DNA of 16,164 nt, from positions 1-16,164 of the forward strand of contig CAMWWJ010000035.1 of NCBI GenBank assembly GCA_947177925.1, read 5' to 3'. The first letter of the stretch is position 1; each line of letters opens with the position of its first letter. The stretch is from an uncultured Lachnospiraceae bacterium (lineage in GTDB: Bacteria; Bacillota; Clostridia; Lachnospirales; Lachnospiraceae). The translations under genes and the position numbers were made by a program. The notes below the pieces were generated by a model. It was not told the DNA's origin and made no database searches. It was given only the letters and a program-made list of their open reading frames with translations. Positions 1 through 9,500 of this stretch are shown here, piece by piece.

Positions 1-597
1 CTCTGAACCTATGGCAAAATGACAGTTTTTGTAAATATTATTAAAAACATTTAAATATGGTATCTCATTAATTGTGGGAAATATAATTCCAACAATAAAT
101 GAAAATCTAAGCAGATAGATATATATTCTTTCATTTATTACTATATAACGCCAAATAGGCAGACACATATATAGTGCAATTATCATTTGCAAATACCACA
201 TATGATAATGTCCAACTAGGCACTGTTCTATAAAAATTCGTATTCCATCGACATCAAATTTAACCCCCATCCCAATCATATATGCAATCGAATAGATCCA
301 TGTCCATGAAAGGAAGGCTATTACTAATTTCTTTATATTTTTTTTAACCAGTTTCAGAAAATCAAATTCTTTATTGGGATTAAGCCAAATCGCTCCAGAA
401 ATCATTACAAACAGCGGCACCCCAATTCTTCCCAAACAATTATATACAGATAAAATATTCCAATTAAATGTGCCCACTTCTTGCGATGACCACGCATATG
501 CAGTAGTATGGATAAATAAAACTCCTATAATTGCTAAAAACCTTACTATATCATTATAATTTAACCAAAACTTTTTTTTATCTTCCATATGTATCAT
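1..597 (-). CDS. Membrane acyltransferase, acyltransferase-3 family (N-terminal part, cut by window edge)
   Basis: The reading frame stays open to the first base of the window, giving 199 residues without a stop. The translation looks like the N-terminal half of an integral-membrane acyltransferase 3 protein, a family that moves acyl groups (often acetyl) onto sugars, peptidoglycan or secondary metabolites at the cytoplasmic membrane. Visible hallmarks are an Asn-Asp-Ile-Val-Arg stretch ending at Arg19, followed by His30 in the first hydrophobic helix (the conserved Arg/His pair of the family), VPLFVMISG near residue 64, and HMWYL near 135; there are several hydrophobic helices. The ATG at 597 overlaps the stop of the upstream exporter (ATGA), suggesting translational coupling; an in-frame ATG at 588 is an alternative, and neither has a clear Shine-Dalgarno sequence. 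From its place in the operon I infer it acylates the product or its sugar, but a cell-envelope role is possible. Confidence 0.85.
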   Translation of the reverse strand, partial: MIHMEDKKKFWLNYNDIVRFLAIIGVLFIHTTAYAWSSQEVGTFNWNILSVYNCLGRIGVPLFVMISGAIWLNPNKEFDFLKLVKKNIKKLVIAFLSWTWIYSIAYMIGMGVKFDVDGIRIFIEQCLVGHYHMWYLQMIIALYMCLPIWRYIVINERIYIYLLRFSFIVGIIFPTINEIPYLNVFNNIYKNCHFAIGSE

Positions 598-2300
598 GTT
601 GCACTTGATAAATTATACAGTGAATAGAAGAACTCTTTCTTATTGTATAACTCATCAAACGTACCCTTTTCCATTAATTTACCTTTATTTAACACAATTA
701 TTTCATCATATTTTCTAAGGATTTCCTCATTATATCGATGAGTAATAATAATCTTCGTTGCATCTTTTATGCCTAATATTGCTTTTTCAACGTTCAACGC
801 AGTAATATTATCCAGTGAAGATGTAGCCTCATCAATCAAAATAACCGGGGTTTTACGGATCAAGCATCTGGCAATAGATATTCTTTGCTTTTCTCCACCT
901 GACAAATTCTTGCCATTTTCGCCGCATTTATAATCTTTTCCTTTTGCTTCAATCAACTTACTAAGTCCTGATTTTTTTATTATTTCTTCCAAAACCTGAT
1001 TATCAAATTCTTTAAACATAGTAATGTTGTTTACTATACTGCTATCAAAAAGGAAAACATCCTGCTGAATAATAGAAAAAATATCAAATAAAACATCTGA
1101 TTCAATATCCTTCAAATCAGTGCTTCCTATCTTGATACTTCCATCGTAGTTTTTGTTATACCCCAAAAGAAGCTTGAAAATCGATGTCTTTCCACTTCCA
1201 CTTCCTCCAACAATTGCGTAATTTTTTCCTTTTTCGAATTTCAGGTTCAAGTTTTTAATAACCTCATTTCCAGGTATATATCCAAAAGAAACATTCTCAA
1301 AAACTATTTCATTCTCAAAATCAACTTCTTGTGTTAGCTTTTCTATTTCAGTCTCTGCGAAAGTTTCTTTATCTAATCTTTCTATTAGTCTGATTGCTGC
1401 CTTTTTATTGCTGATCAATCCAGGAAGGTTTCTTACCGGAGATACAATATAGTTTGCAACTGCAATCATGGACATTACTTTTCCCAATGTAAGCATTCCG
1501 TAAAAACAAAGACCAAATCCTATAATATATATACAACTATTTACAATCACTGAAGAGACATCTCCCAAAATGGAAACCATATTGTTGGTTGCTCTTCTCT
1601 CTCTTTTTTTTTCCTCCAGTTCGCTATTCTTCTTGGAAAAAATCGCAAGGATTTCCTTTTCTGCTCTAAAACTTTTAATTACAATATATCCATTTAACAA
1701 ATCTTTAACTTTATCAAGGAAATATTGATTTTGCTCAGCCGTAGAATACTCAACATTTATAAGCACTTTTCCATACTTAACAGCAAGTCCCAAACATATA
1801 CCAACAATCACGCATAACGGCACTGCCATATACCAACACATAACAGCCATAAATAATATCGCCAATGTAAAATGAGTGATATTACTAATCATTTCCAAGC
1901 TTCCAAGCAAATAGTGTGTTTCAACACTGTTTAAATCATTAGAAAATGCTGATAAAAATTTCGCTGATTTTTCATCCTGGAACTGCGCACTTGAACTGTC
2001 CAAAATTCTCTCAAAAATATAATTTTTGAATTGCAGTAGCCCTTTCTTTATATATCTGTTAGTATATCTTCTATCCATAAAGCTAAACACTAGATAAACG
2101 ATCAAATACGCAGCCAGTAAATATATACCTTTAAAAAGTATTTCAGGATCTCTTGTAGTTACACTATCAATACAGAATTGTAATATTAAAGCTACACCAA
2201 TATTCAATACTGCACCGAGGAATCTTACAATAATTGCCATTGCATGATTAAAACCATTGTTATAATATATTATTTTTTCTGTGTCCGACATCTTTCTCAT
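594..2300 (-). CDS. ABC exporter half-transporter (fused membrane and ATPase domains)
   Basis: About 568 residues, typical for a half-size type I ABC exporter that works as a dimer in the cytoplasmic membrane. The first ~310 residues hold the transmembrane helices, and the ATPase domain follows. Counted from the upstream GTG at 2309, the domain shows Walker A GGSGSGKTS near 367-375, a QQD Q-loop, signature LSGGEKQR near 469, Walker B VILIDE near 487 with the D-loop SSLD, and the switch histidine in ITHR near 524. All ATPase motifs are intact, so it should be active. Start choice: GTG at 2309 is in frame, but AGGAT at 2310-2314 would be only one base away from it and sits 9 bases before the ATG at 2300, so I prefer 2300; ATG at 2291 is possible. 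It lies 12 bases after the glycosyltransferase stop. The likely role is export of the finished (perhaps glycosylated) compound, by context only. Confidence 0.93.
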   Translation of the reverse strand: MRKMSDTEKIIYYNNGFNHAMAIIVRFLGAVLNIGVALILQFCIDSVTTRDPEILFKGIYLLAAYLIVYLVFSFMDRRYTNRYIKKGLLQFKNYIFERILDSSSAQFQDEKSAKFLSAFSNDLNSVETHYLLGSLEMISNITHFTLAILFMAVMCWYMAVPLCVIVGICLGLAVKYGKVLINVEYSTAEQNQYFLDKVKDLLNGYIVIKSFRAEKEILAIFSKKNSELEEKKRERRATNNMVSILGDVSSVIVNSCIYIIGFGLCFYGMLTLGKVMSMIAVANYIVSPVRNLPGLISNKKAAIRLIERLDKETFAETEIEKLTQEVDFENEIVFENVSFGYIPGNEVIKNLNLKFEKGKNYAIVGGSGSGKTSIFKLLLGYNKNYDGSIKIGSTDLKDIESDVLFDIFSIIQQDVFLFDSSIVNNITMFKEFDNQVLEEIIKKSGLSKLIEAKGKDYKCGENGKNLSGGEKQRISIARCLIRKTPVILIDEATSSLDNITALNVEKAILGIKDATKIIITHRYNEEILRKYDEIIVLNKGKLMEKGTFDELYNKKEFFYSLYNLSSAT

Positions 2301-2309
2301 TTTGTACAC

Positions 2310-2314
2310 ATCCT
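2310..2314 (-). promoter_or_regulatory. Ribosome binding site that decides the exporter start
   Basis: On the minus strand AGGAT lies 9 bases before the ATG at 2300 and directly against the GTG at 2309. The spacing favours ATG 2300. It overlaps the stop codon of the glycosyltransferase (TAG at 2313-2315). Confidence 0.5.
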
Positions 2315-3464
2315 ATAAATTATGTTTTTCAATATACTGTTGAATCCTTTCTCCTGCCATTTGATCTGCATTAATAGAATTCATTATTTTTGAAATTTTC
2401 CTGCAGTTATCCTGTGTATTTTCATCTTCCAAAAGCATTTTTGTTTGTTTCAGCAAATCATCTTCACTAATTTCCTGTCGTATCTTTTTACCTATTTGCA
2501 ATCTCTCAATTTGATCTCCATTACTTTCGCAATCAAATCCCTGTGGAAGCACCAGCATAGGAACGCCATAATACATAGCCTCATTTATACTATTCTGACC
2601 TCCATGTGTAATAAACAGATCTGCCTTGCTTAACACAAAACACTGAGGAACATAATTATAAATGTGAATATTAGAATTTACATTCCTAAACTTCTTACAA
2701 TCAATTCCTTTTCCAATTGAGATTAAAACTGAATAATCCGTATCTTCAAAAGCCCTTATGCACTTTGAAATGAATTTGTAATTATTGATTATTGTTCCAA
2801 ATGACAAATATATTACTTTTGATTCGGAATCAGGAATTTCAAATTCCACATCATTATCAATTCCCCGCATTGAAGGTCCTACAAATAAAAAGCGATCATC
2901 AAATTCATTTTCATATGGCTGGAATTCCCTTATGGTATATACAATATTAATTTCCGCTGGAGTTTTTGCCATTTCCATGAACATGTCTTCATACTTATAC
3001 TTAATACCACCCGCTGACAGCCTAGATATTATTTTCCTGATTGGCTTATATCTCATATGAAACAACAGCGATGATTTCATTAAAATCTCATTCTTAATAT
3101 AAGTTTCATTAAATGCAGGATTTGAGAATAGCTTTACGCACGGAATGTCCATCTCTTCTGCTAATCTTTCTCCTAAGAAAAACCAATTTTCATAGATTAA
3201 AAGGCTATATTCTCCAGTATATTGTAATGCCGTATTATAAGCAGCTTTGTAGCATATAAAGCTTTCCATTTCGACAGCCATGGCTTTTTCGGGATAATCT
3301 GTATAAGGAATGAATTCAGCACCTGTTTCTTCAATCTTACTTCTCCATGGTTCAGATAAAATGTACCCAACAAAAAATCCGTTTTTTACAAACCATTTTG
3401 CCAATCCTAATGTTGGATTTACATGTCCTGAAAATGGCAAATTAACAAATAATATTTTGCCCAT
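2313..3464 (-). CDS. Macrolide-family glycosyltransferase (GT1)
   Basis: A 383-residue GT-B fold enzyme of the family 1 / macrolide glycosyltransferase group (similar in layout to YjiC and OleD), expected to transfer a sugar from a nucleotide-sugar donor to a hydroxyl of a small molecule in the cytoplasm. Seen in the sequence: N-terminal LPFSGHVNP with the catalytic-base position His14; VIYLSFGT near 217, opening the C-terminal domain; the donor-binding motif THGGQNSINEA at 286-296; VPMLVLP near 301; and GDQ near 317, the position that contacts the sugar in relatives. Length is normal for the family and no key residue is missing. One base separates its ATG from the upstream ATPase stop (TAAAATG); AAGGG at 3473-3477 is a fitting binding site, 8 bases away. 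In context it may glycosylate the NRPS product, for example a tyrosine phenol, as tailoring or self-protection. Sugar and acceptor cannot be read from sequence. Confidence 0.92.
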   Translation of the reverse strand: MGKILFVNLPFSGHVNPTLGLAKWFVKNGFFVGYILSEPWRSKIEETGAEFIPYTDYPEKAMAVEMESFICYKAAYNTALQYTGEYSLLIYENWFFLGERLAEEMDIPCVKLFSNPAFNETYIKNEILMKSSLLFHMRYKPIRKIISRLSAGGIKYKYEDMFMEMAKTPAEINIVYTIREFQPYENEFDDRFLFVGPSMRGIDNDVEFEIPDSESKVIYLSFGTIINNYKFISKCIRAFEDTDYSVLISIGKGIDCKKFRNVNSNIHIYNYVPQCFVLSKADLFITHGGQNSINEAMYYGVPMLVLPQGFDCESNGDQIERLQIGKKIRQEISEDDLLKQTKMLLEDENTQDNCRKISKIMNSINADQMAGERIQQYIEKHNL

Positions 3465-3465
3465 T

Positions 3466-4221
3466 TTACCAGCCCTTACTCTTTAAAAAGTCAAATACTT
3501 CGCGTTCTCTTTCCTCTTGATCTTTTTCTTCATAAGGTTTCATTTTATAATCACCGTCTATTTTTCCATCCTTCAAATACAGTAATCTTGTGCATCTACA
3601 AGCTGCTTTTATATCGTGAGTAACCATTATAATGGATTGTCCGGATCTATTAATATCAGTAAATACATCCAATACCGCTTTACTCGAAGATGAGTTCAAT
3701 GCACCAGTAGGCTCATCTGCAAAAACTATGGATGGCTCATTTATAAGCGCTCTTGCAATTGCAACTCTTTGCTGCTGTCCGCCAGATAACTCTGTTGGAT
3801 ATTTAGACATGTGCTGCTCTAGCTGAAGCATTTTCAACAGTTCTTTCGCTCTGTTAATAACTCTTTCTTTATCCTTGCAATTAAGTAACCCAGTGAGTGT
3901 AATATTTTCCATTATTGACACATCATTTAACAGATTAAAATTCTGAAAAACAAAAGAAATATCTTTATTACGTAATTTATTTACTTCCTTTTCTTTCATT
4001 CCCCCTAACTTCTTATCACAAATTGTAATATCCCCTGACGTGGGCTTATCCATAGAACTGATTGAATATAACAGGGTGGATTTTCCAGATCCTGAGCTTC
4101 CCATTATCACAGTGAAATCCCCTTTATAGAACTCAACATTAATGCCATTGAGTATTTGATATTCCTGCTTATCTGAAAAATATGATTTATATAAACGATC
4201 TGCTTTAAGTATAACTTCCAT
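3466..4221 (-). CDS. ABC transporter ATPase, MacB/LolD type
   Basis: A 251-residue ATPase of the subfamily that pairs with FtsX-like permeases (MacB, LolD, BceA). Motifs in order: Walker A GSSGSGKST at 41-49, Q-loop Gln93 in FVFQNFNLL, signature LSGGQQQR at 145-152, Walker B SIVFADE at 164-170 followed by PTGALN, and switch His202 in MVTHD. The D-loop ends in Asn176 where Asp is usual (GALD); this small change need not abolish ATPase activity. It starts 4 bases after the permease stop, and its ribosome binding site lies inside the last permease codons, so the two are translated together and form one transporter. Such systems act in mechanotransmission-type export or in removing antimicrobial peptides from the membrane. 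Here the likely job is export of, or immunity to, the pathway product. That role is inferred from context. Confidence 0.94.
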   Translation of the reverse strand: MEVILKADRLYKSYFSDKQEYQILNGINVEFYKGDFTVIMGSSGSGKSTLLYSISSMDKPTSGDITICDKKLGGMKEKEVNKLRNKDISFVFQNFNLLNDVSIMENITLTGLLNCKDKERVINRAKELLKMLQLEQHMSKYPTELSGGQQQRVAIARALINEPSIVFADEPTGALNSSSSKAVLDVFTDINRSGQSIIMVTHDIKAACRCTRLLYLKDGKIDGDYKMKPYEEKDQEEREREVFDFLKSKGW

Positions 4222-4225
4222 TTTC

Positions 4226-6535
4226 TTACTCCTCCATTAACTCTACTGTAGATATATTTTTTATTGATAACATACTTATAAGTGAAACAATGAAAATAAA
4301 TGCATTCAACATTCCCAAAACGGCAATATCGTTTTGAATGATATGCACGATTCCGTCTATTCCCAGCACAACCGCCTTAAAGATATAACTTCCACACTGG
4401 AAATAAATAAGATACCCCAAAGCAGAGGCCACCATTGATACCACCATTATTCTAAACATCATTCTGCAAATAATCTGAGCATTTGAAAAACCTATCGCTT
4501 TCATGATTCCATAATTTTTTCTATTGTCTATCTTAGTCACTATGATTATGTTTATTACATTTAACATGCAGAACAAGACAATAGCTGCCAAAATTACAAT
4601 AATGATAGGATTGATAATATCAAGATCACTTAAGCCATTTTCAATATCACTAGAAATCTTCTCAATTTGTGTTCCGGCAAATTTATCTTCTATTGTTTTG
4701 CTGAAGCTTGCTATATCATCCGGATTCTTTAAGGCTACAACTATATCTATATTCATATACTGGTAATAGTCTTCAGGAATAAGATCAAGCATAATCCTGT
4801 AGGTATAAGAATTATTATAAATTGAGGAGTATATTCCAACAACTTCCAATTCCTTTTCCTTGCCATCAACTGTAATGACAATTTTATCGCCTATATCAAG
4901 TCCACTATCTGATGCGATATTCTTTGCAATAGCAATCTCATTCTTATTATTAGGATTTCTGCCCTTATCAACCATGCAGGAAAAATTATCATTTTCATCG
5001 TAATCATTGTATGCACTATATATAAGTGTCGAGCTTCCTATGTTGTAAGCATCTGTATCAATCGAAACGATACCTGAACCACTGAAGCATCCATAGCGGT
5101 ATTCTTTTATATCAGGATCATCGTCCAAATACTCATATATATCATCAAGATTATTTTCGTAATCATAAGTATTGATAATACAATCGCTTACCATATTTCC
5201 AAACCAGCGTTCGGTATAATCATGAATATTCATGACAGAACAGTTAATGTTGTAGAAAAATGTAACCAAAAAGCTTACCATAATAAATATTGTGAAAATC
5301 ATTATATTTTGCTTTTTATACTTCACAATATCATTTATTGCCAACGCAAATGGATTAGGTTTATGCTGAATCAAGGAAGCCGAAAGCTTTTTCTCGTTTC
5401 TCTTTATTCCTATAGTTAAAGCTTCTACAGGATCAATCGTTTTCAATTTCTTCAACATTCCATCTAAAGTCAGCATGTAAACCACAAACAGAACCAAACT
5501 GCTAATAAGTACCAGTGCAACATTCCCAGACTTTACTTTATAACTGCCTATATATTTAACTATTTCACTGACAAACTGATTTGAAACAAAAAAGCTCGCA
5601 ATGCTTCCTAATATAACTCCAATCAAACTAGGCATTCCAAATACGGTAAGATATATATTGGCTATTTTTCGGTTAGAGAATCCCAGTGCCTTGTATATCC
5701 CTATATTTTTATATTCTCGCAAAATACTGTTCCAAAGAATAAATCTTATTACAATAATCGCAGCTATAAATATCAGAATTGAAGCAATGAGTCCTATTCC
5801 ACCTACTGTCACAGTAGTCAGTTTTGCAACATTTGAAAAAGCTTTTGCACTGGTCATTGATCCATAATATGTATGTCCCAGATAGTCCTCAAAATCGTCA
5901 GAAATACTTACTCCAGCCGAATAGTTATACCCAAAGAAAAACAATGTTTTATCTTCTGACATAATTTCAGAAATAGAATCATTTACGTAAAAATTATTAT
6001 TTCCAATAATTGTAGTAGGCTCCAAAGCATCGTTTACTATTGTTGTTACTGTATAATCAATGCTTTTATTGTCATTTTTTATGGTAACCTTATCACCTAT
6101 ATTTATTTCACAGGCATCTGCCACAATTTTAGGAACCCAAATCTCGTGTTCAGTAGGCTTAATAGATTCATTTTCCTGTTCCAATATTGTTAAATTCCAT
6201 GGATTATTCTGATAATCATCATTGATTATCGCAATATATCCTCTTTTTAATTTTAGGTTCTTACCATTTAAGTAAACATTAAAATCAACAGAATATCCTT
6301 GGGTCTCAACATAATCGATTTCTTTTTCATCAAAGTAGCGGGTAAGGCTGTTTTTCTCATCCTCTAAATTCAGGAAAACAAATTCATCGTAGTATTTCGC
6401 ATAATAGTCATCAACATAATCATTAACGCTACTTGTCAAAGAAATGCATGTTGACAACACACAGGAAATAACAGTAATGATTATGAACACCAATATAAAT
6501 TGTTTCTTATTTTTTCTAATTTTCGAAAACCACAT
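4226..6535 (-). CDS. ABC transporter permease with two FtsX domains
   Basis: A 769-residue membrane protein with duplicated layout. One helix lies near residues 12-34, followed by an extracytoplasmic domain of about 200 residues, then three helices near 244-268, 296-318 and 338-360. A second helix near 408-430 is followed by another outer domain of about 220 residues rich in Asp/Glu/Asn, and three more helices from about 655 to the C-terminus. The cytoplasmic coupling motif appears twice: NIGIYKALGFSNRKI near 277-291 and NYGIMKAIGFSNAQI in the C-terminal half. This is the fused double-FtsX form of the MacB/BceB superfamily, expected to work with the adjacent ATPase at 3466-4221. GAAGGAG at 6541-6547 lies 5 bases before the ATG. 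The gene follows the NRPS gene after 45 bases. Export or self-immunity is inferred; the substrate is unknown. Confidence 0.93.
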   Translation of the reverse strand: MWFSKIRKNKKQFILVFIIITVISCVLSTCISLTSSVNDYVDDYYAKYYDEFVFLNLEDEKNSLTRYFDEKEIDYVETQGYSVDFNVYLNGKNLKLKRGYIAIINDDYQNNPWNLTILEQENESIKPTEHEIWVPKIVADACEINIGDKVTIKNDNKSIDYTVTTIVNDALEPTTIIGNNNFYVNDSISEIMSEDKTLFFFGYNYSAGVSISDDFEDYLGHTYYGSMTSAKAFSNVAKLTTVTVGGIGLIASILIFIAAIIVIRFILWNSILREYKNIGIYKALGFSNRKIANIYLTVFGMPSLIGVILGSIASFFVSNQFVSEIVKYIGSYKVKSGNVALVLISSLVLFVVYMLTLDGMLKKLKTIDPVEALTIGIKRNEKKLSASLIQHKPNPFALAINDIVKYKKQNIMIFTIFIMVSFLVTFFYNINCSVMNIHDYTERWFGNMVSDCIINTYDYENNLDDIYEYLDDDPDIKEYRYGCFSGSGIVSIDTDAYNIGSSTLIYSAYNDYDENDNFSCMVDKGRNPNNKNEIAIAKNIASDSGLDIGDKIVITVDGKEKELEVVGIYSSIYNNSYTYRIMLDLIPEDYYQYMNIDIVVALKNPDDIASFSKTIEDKFAGTQIEKISSDIENGLSDLDIINPIIIVILAAIVLFCMLNVINIIIVTKIDNRKNYGIMKAIGFSNAQIICRMMFRIMVVSMVASALGYLIYFQCGSYIFKAVVLGIDGIVHIIQNDIAVLGMLNAFIFIVSLISMLSIKNISTVELMEE
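4229..4235 (-). promoter_or_regulatory. Ribosome binding site of the ABC ATPase inside the permease 3' end
   Basis: GGAGGAG on the minus strand, 7 bases before the ATG at 4221, is formed by the last two glutamate codons and adjoining base of the permease gene. It supports this start and coupled translation of the pair. Confidence 0.75.
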
Positions 6536-6540
6536 ATCTA

Positions 6541-6547
6541 CTCCTTC
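6541..6547 (-). promoter_or_regulatory. Ribosome binding site of the FtsX-type permease
   Basis: GAAGGAG on the minus strand, 5 bases before the ATG at 6535, lies in the 45-base gap after the NRPS stop. That gap has no visible hairpin or terminator, so transcription probably continues from the synthase genes into the transporter genes. Confidence 0.7.
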
Positions 6548-6580
6548 TAGTAAATTATTATTTTGTTAGTATTAAAGTAA

Positions 6581-9500
6581 TCATATGCCAATTATTTCAA
6601 GCTGGCTTCCAATACGTACTAAATAATAGTATGAATCTGGGAAATCAGGGATCTGACTCTTTAATTTATCCAAATCATCAGTTAACCCATTCTCAACATT
6701 TGCCTGGATGTTGAGAATTACACTTTTCTTAAGTATTTCCTCTTCAATGTCTACTTTCCCTGTCTCACTTAAGGTATCTAGGACATTTACTTTTTTACTT
6801 TTTAGTAGTTCTATCTTGTGTGTGATTTTGTCATTTGTTGTTTCCTTTGAAGCAACCATAGGCAAAATATCAAGGCAATTTCCAATTGCACCAGCAGCTC
6901 CATTTTCCTCACAGTATCTGCCATTAAAAATCAAAAGCACAGGTCTTTCATCTCCGTCATAACTATCACTTGTCATACTAATAACAGATTCCATAACCTG
7001 ACCCATTACATCTTTCTGGTGATTTATGGGAATGCAAACTCTTTGGAATCCTTTTTTCTTAAGCTTCTTTACATTTTTATGCAGCTTAAGGAATTCCTTT
7101 AATTCCATTTCCCGCTCTAAAAGAGAGATGTCACATTGCCCTGCATATTCCCCGACTTTATAAGCATATTCACTGTAGTCTGCATTTAACGGGGTAGATA
7201 TATTAGACAGTTTATCTTTTATTCGCCTTGTGAATAAATCATTACTAATCCCATCATAGAAAATGTGATTTATTATGATTGCCAGTTTATAATGATTGTT
7301 CTCATATCTTAGTAACACAATTTCATATGGCAACTCTTTATCATGCTTTCTATTAAATAATTCATTTACAATAGAATTGCATCTCTGCTCTTCTGTATTG
7401 ATCACCAAAATATCGACATCAACTCTTTCATATATCTCGAATTCCCTTACTCCTATTTTTGTATAAAAAATCTCAGTTTCGCTGATTGCTTCTAATATTT
7501 TTTTCTTAATAGATTCAATGTTTTCTTCACTGGTGAAATCAATAACTGAACCCGAATTAATACTATTTTTCAAAAACAGCATGTGGATTGGTCTATATCC
7601 ATATCTCTTCGTCACCTTTCCACTTATTATTCTTTCGTAGTTATTAGCGCATACTTCCCGAATCAATGCCATATCTTTACTATAATCATCATTTGAAGAA
7701 ATATGTTCATCTGGACTCAGCGGTTTACCTTCTTCTGATTTGCGATATTTTCTGATTTCACTAATATATGGCTTCGTAAAAATATCTCCAATTGAAATAT
7801 CGTATCCATTTTCCTTAAGACTGGCAACCAACTGTATGATTCGTATGGAATCCATTCCCATGTCAAAAAGATTTGCTTCTTTATCAAAATCATTATGCCT
7901 CAGAAGCTTAGCTAAAGTATCCATAATGAATGCGTCCTCTGGATCAATTTCCTTATCCGAAGAGTTTCTCTGTTTTCGTTTTTCCACCTTAGGAACAGCC
8001 TTAGAATCAAATTTTCCATTAATGGTCAACGGAATATAATCTATCTTCATAAATGCTGCTGGAATCATGTAATCAGGCAATTTATCTCTAAGGAATGTTC
8101 GTATATCTGTATCCTTTATGCTTTGGTCCGCAACATAATATGCAACCAGATACTTTCCATTTTCATCCTGACAAGTAGTTGCCACTGCTTCCTTAATTTC
8201 CTTTATCTCCAAAAGACAATTTTCAATTTCTCCCAGCTCAATTCTGAATCCTCTTATTTTTACCTGATTATCTATTCTTCCAAGATATTCAATATTTCCA
8301 TCATCTAACCATCTGGCCAAATCTCCCGTGCAATACATTCTCTCATTTGTGTATGGGTTGACTATAAACTTTTGCGTATTCAAATCTTCTCGATTCAAAT
8401 AACCTCTTGCGAGTCCTTCTCCTGAAACACACAATTCGCCAGGTACTCCAATGGGCATCAGTTTATGATGAGAATTCATAATATAAATCTTATGATTGGG
8501 AATCGGTTTTCCAATCGGCACAGAGGAGGAAATGTCATACTCGGCATAGTTCCATATAGTTGAACAGATACTATCTTCTGTAGGCCCATACGCATTAAAA
8601 TAATTCAAATGGTTCTTCAGCTTTTCTACCACTTTGCTCTTAACTTCACTTCCGGCTGTCAGTAATGTCTTTACTTTTGTCTTACTGAAATCAACTTTTT
8701 CTGCCAGGACAGGTGGTAATGTCAACGTGTTTATATTATGTTCATACAAAAATTGTTCTAATAGTTCTGGATCTCTCAACACATTTTTATCTGTAATGTG
8801 AAGCTCCCCACCTAGTGAAAATGCCATCAGCATTTCTGATTCAAATGCATCAAATGAAGGACTGGCAAAAGCGAGTATCTTAGCTTTATTATCTAATTTC
8901 AGATCCCGAATACAGTGGTTTCTATAGTTAACCAAGCCCTTGTGTTCAACCAGAACACCTTTAGGCTTTCCAGAACTGCCAGATGTGTATATTACATATA
9001 AGAGATCATTTTGGTTTAATACTTCTCTGACATTATCTATATCACCATTATTTACAATATACTCGGTAATCGGCATTGCATTTCCGATTGATGCGCCTAA
9101 TGCCTGATACTTTTCACTGGTCAAAATACAATTGCAGCGGCTGTCATTTACCATATACTGGATTCTATCCTTAGGATATTCAGGATCAATGACCAGATAA
9201 GGACATCCAATTTTCATAGCTCCAAGAATTGAAAAAATCAAAACTTCGGACCTGTCCATCAAAATGCCTATAATATCACCCTTCTGGGCTCCATGCTTCT
9301 GAAGCATATGGGAAATGCAATTACTTTTTTTGTCCAACTCTTTATAGGTATACTTCTTATCGTTATATACAAGTGCGATGCTCTCAGGATAAGTAGCAAT
9401 ATTCTGATCAATCATCTCAACTACATTTGAATAATCTCCATATGTAATTTCTGAATCGTTAAATTCATCCAGCAGAACCTTCATTTCTTCATCAGGCATC

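Noticed and set aside
374..559. Small plus-strand open frames here and opposite the other genes
   Set aside because: They lie antisense to well-supported genes, have no recognisable domains or convincing ribosome binding sites, and are expected by chance in AT-rich sequence.
6536..6580. Possible terminator or promoter between the synthase and permease genes
   Set aside because: The 45 bases contain a ribosome binding site but no GC-rich inverted repeat with a U-tract and no persuasive -35/-10 pair.
6584..7681. Terminal domain as an epimerization domain
   Set aside because: It lacks the Trp that follows HHxxxDG in epimerization domains, and its later motif (NGR ... G.CLDILP) is of condensation type.
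7745..7945. Second carrier as inactive because GGDS reads GMDS
   Set aside because: The phosphopantetheine serine and the preceding Asp are kept, and this glycine position varies in working carriers.
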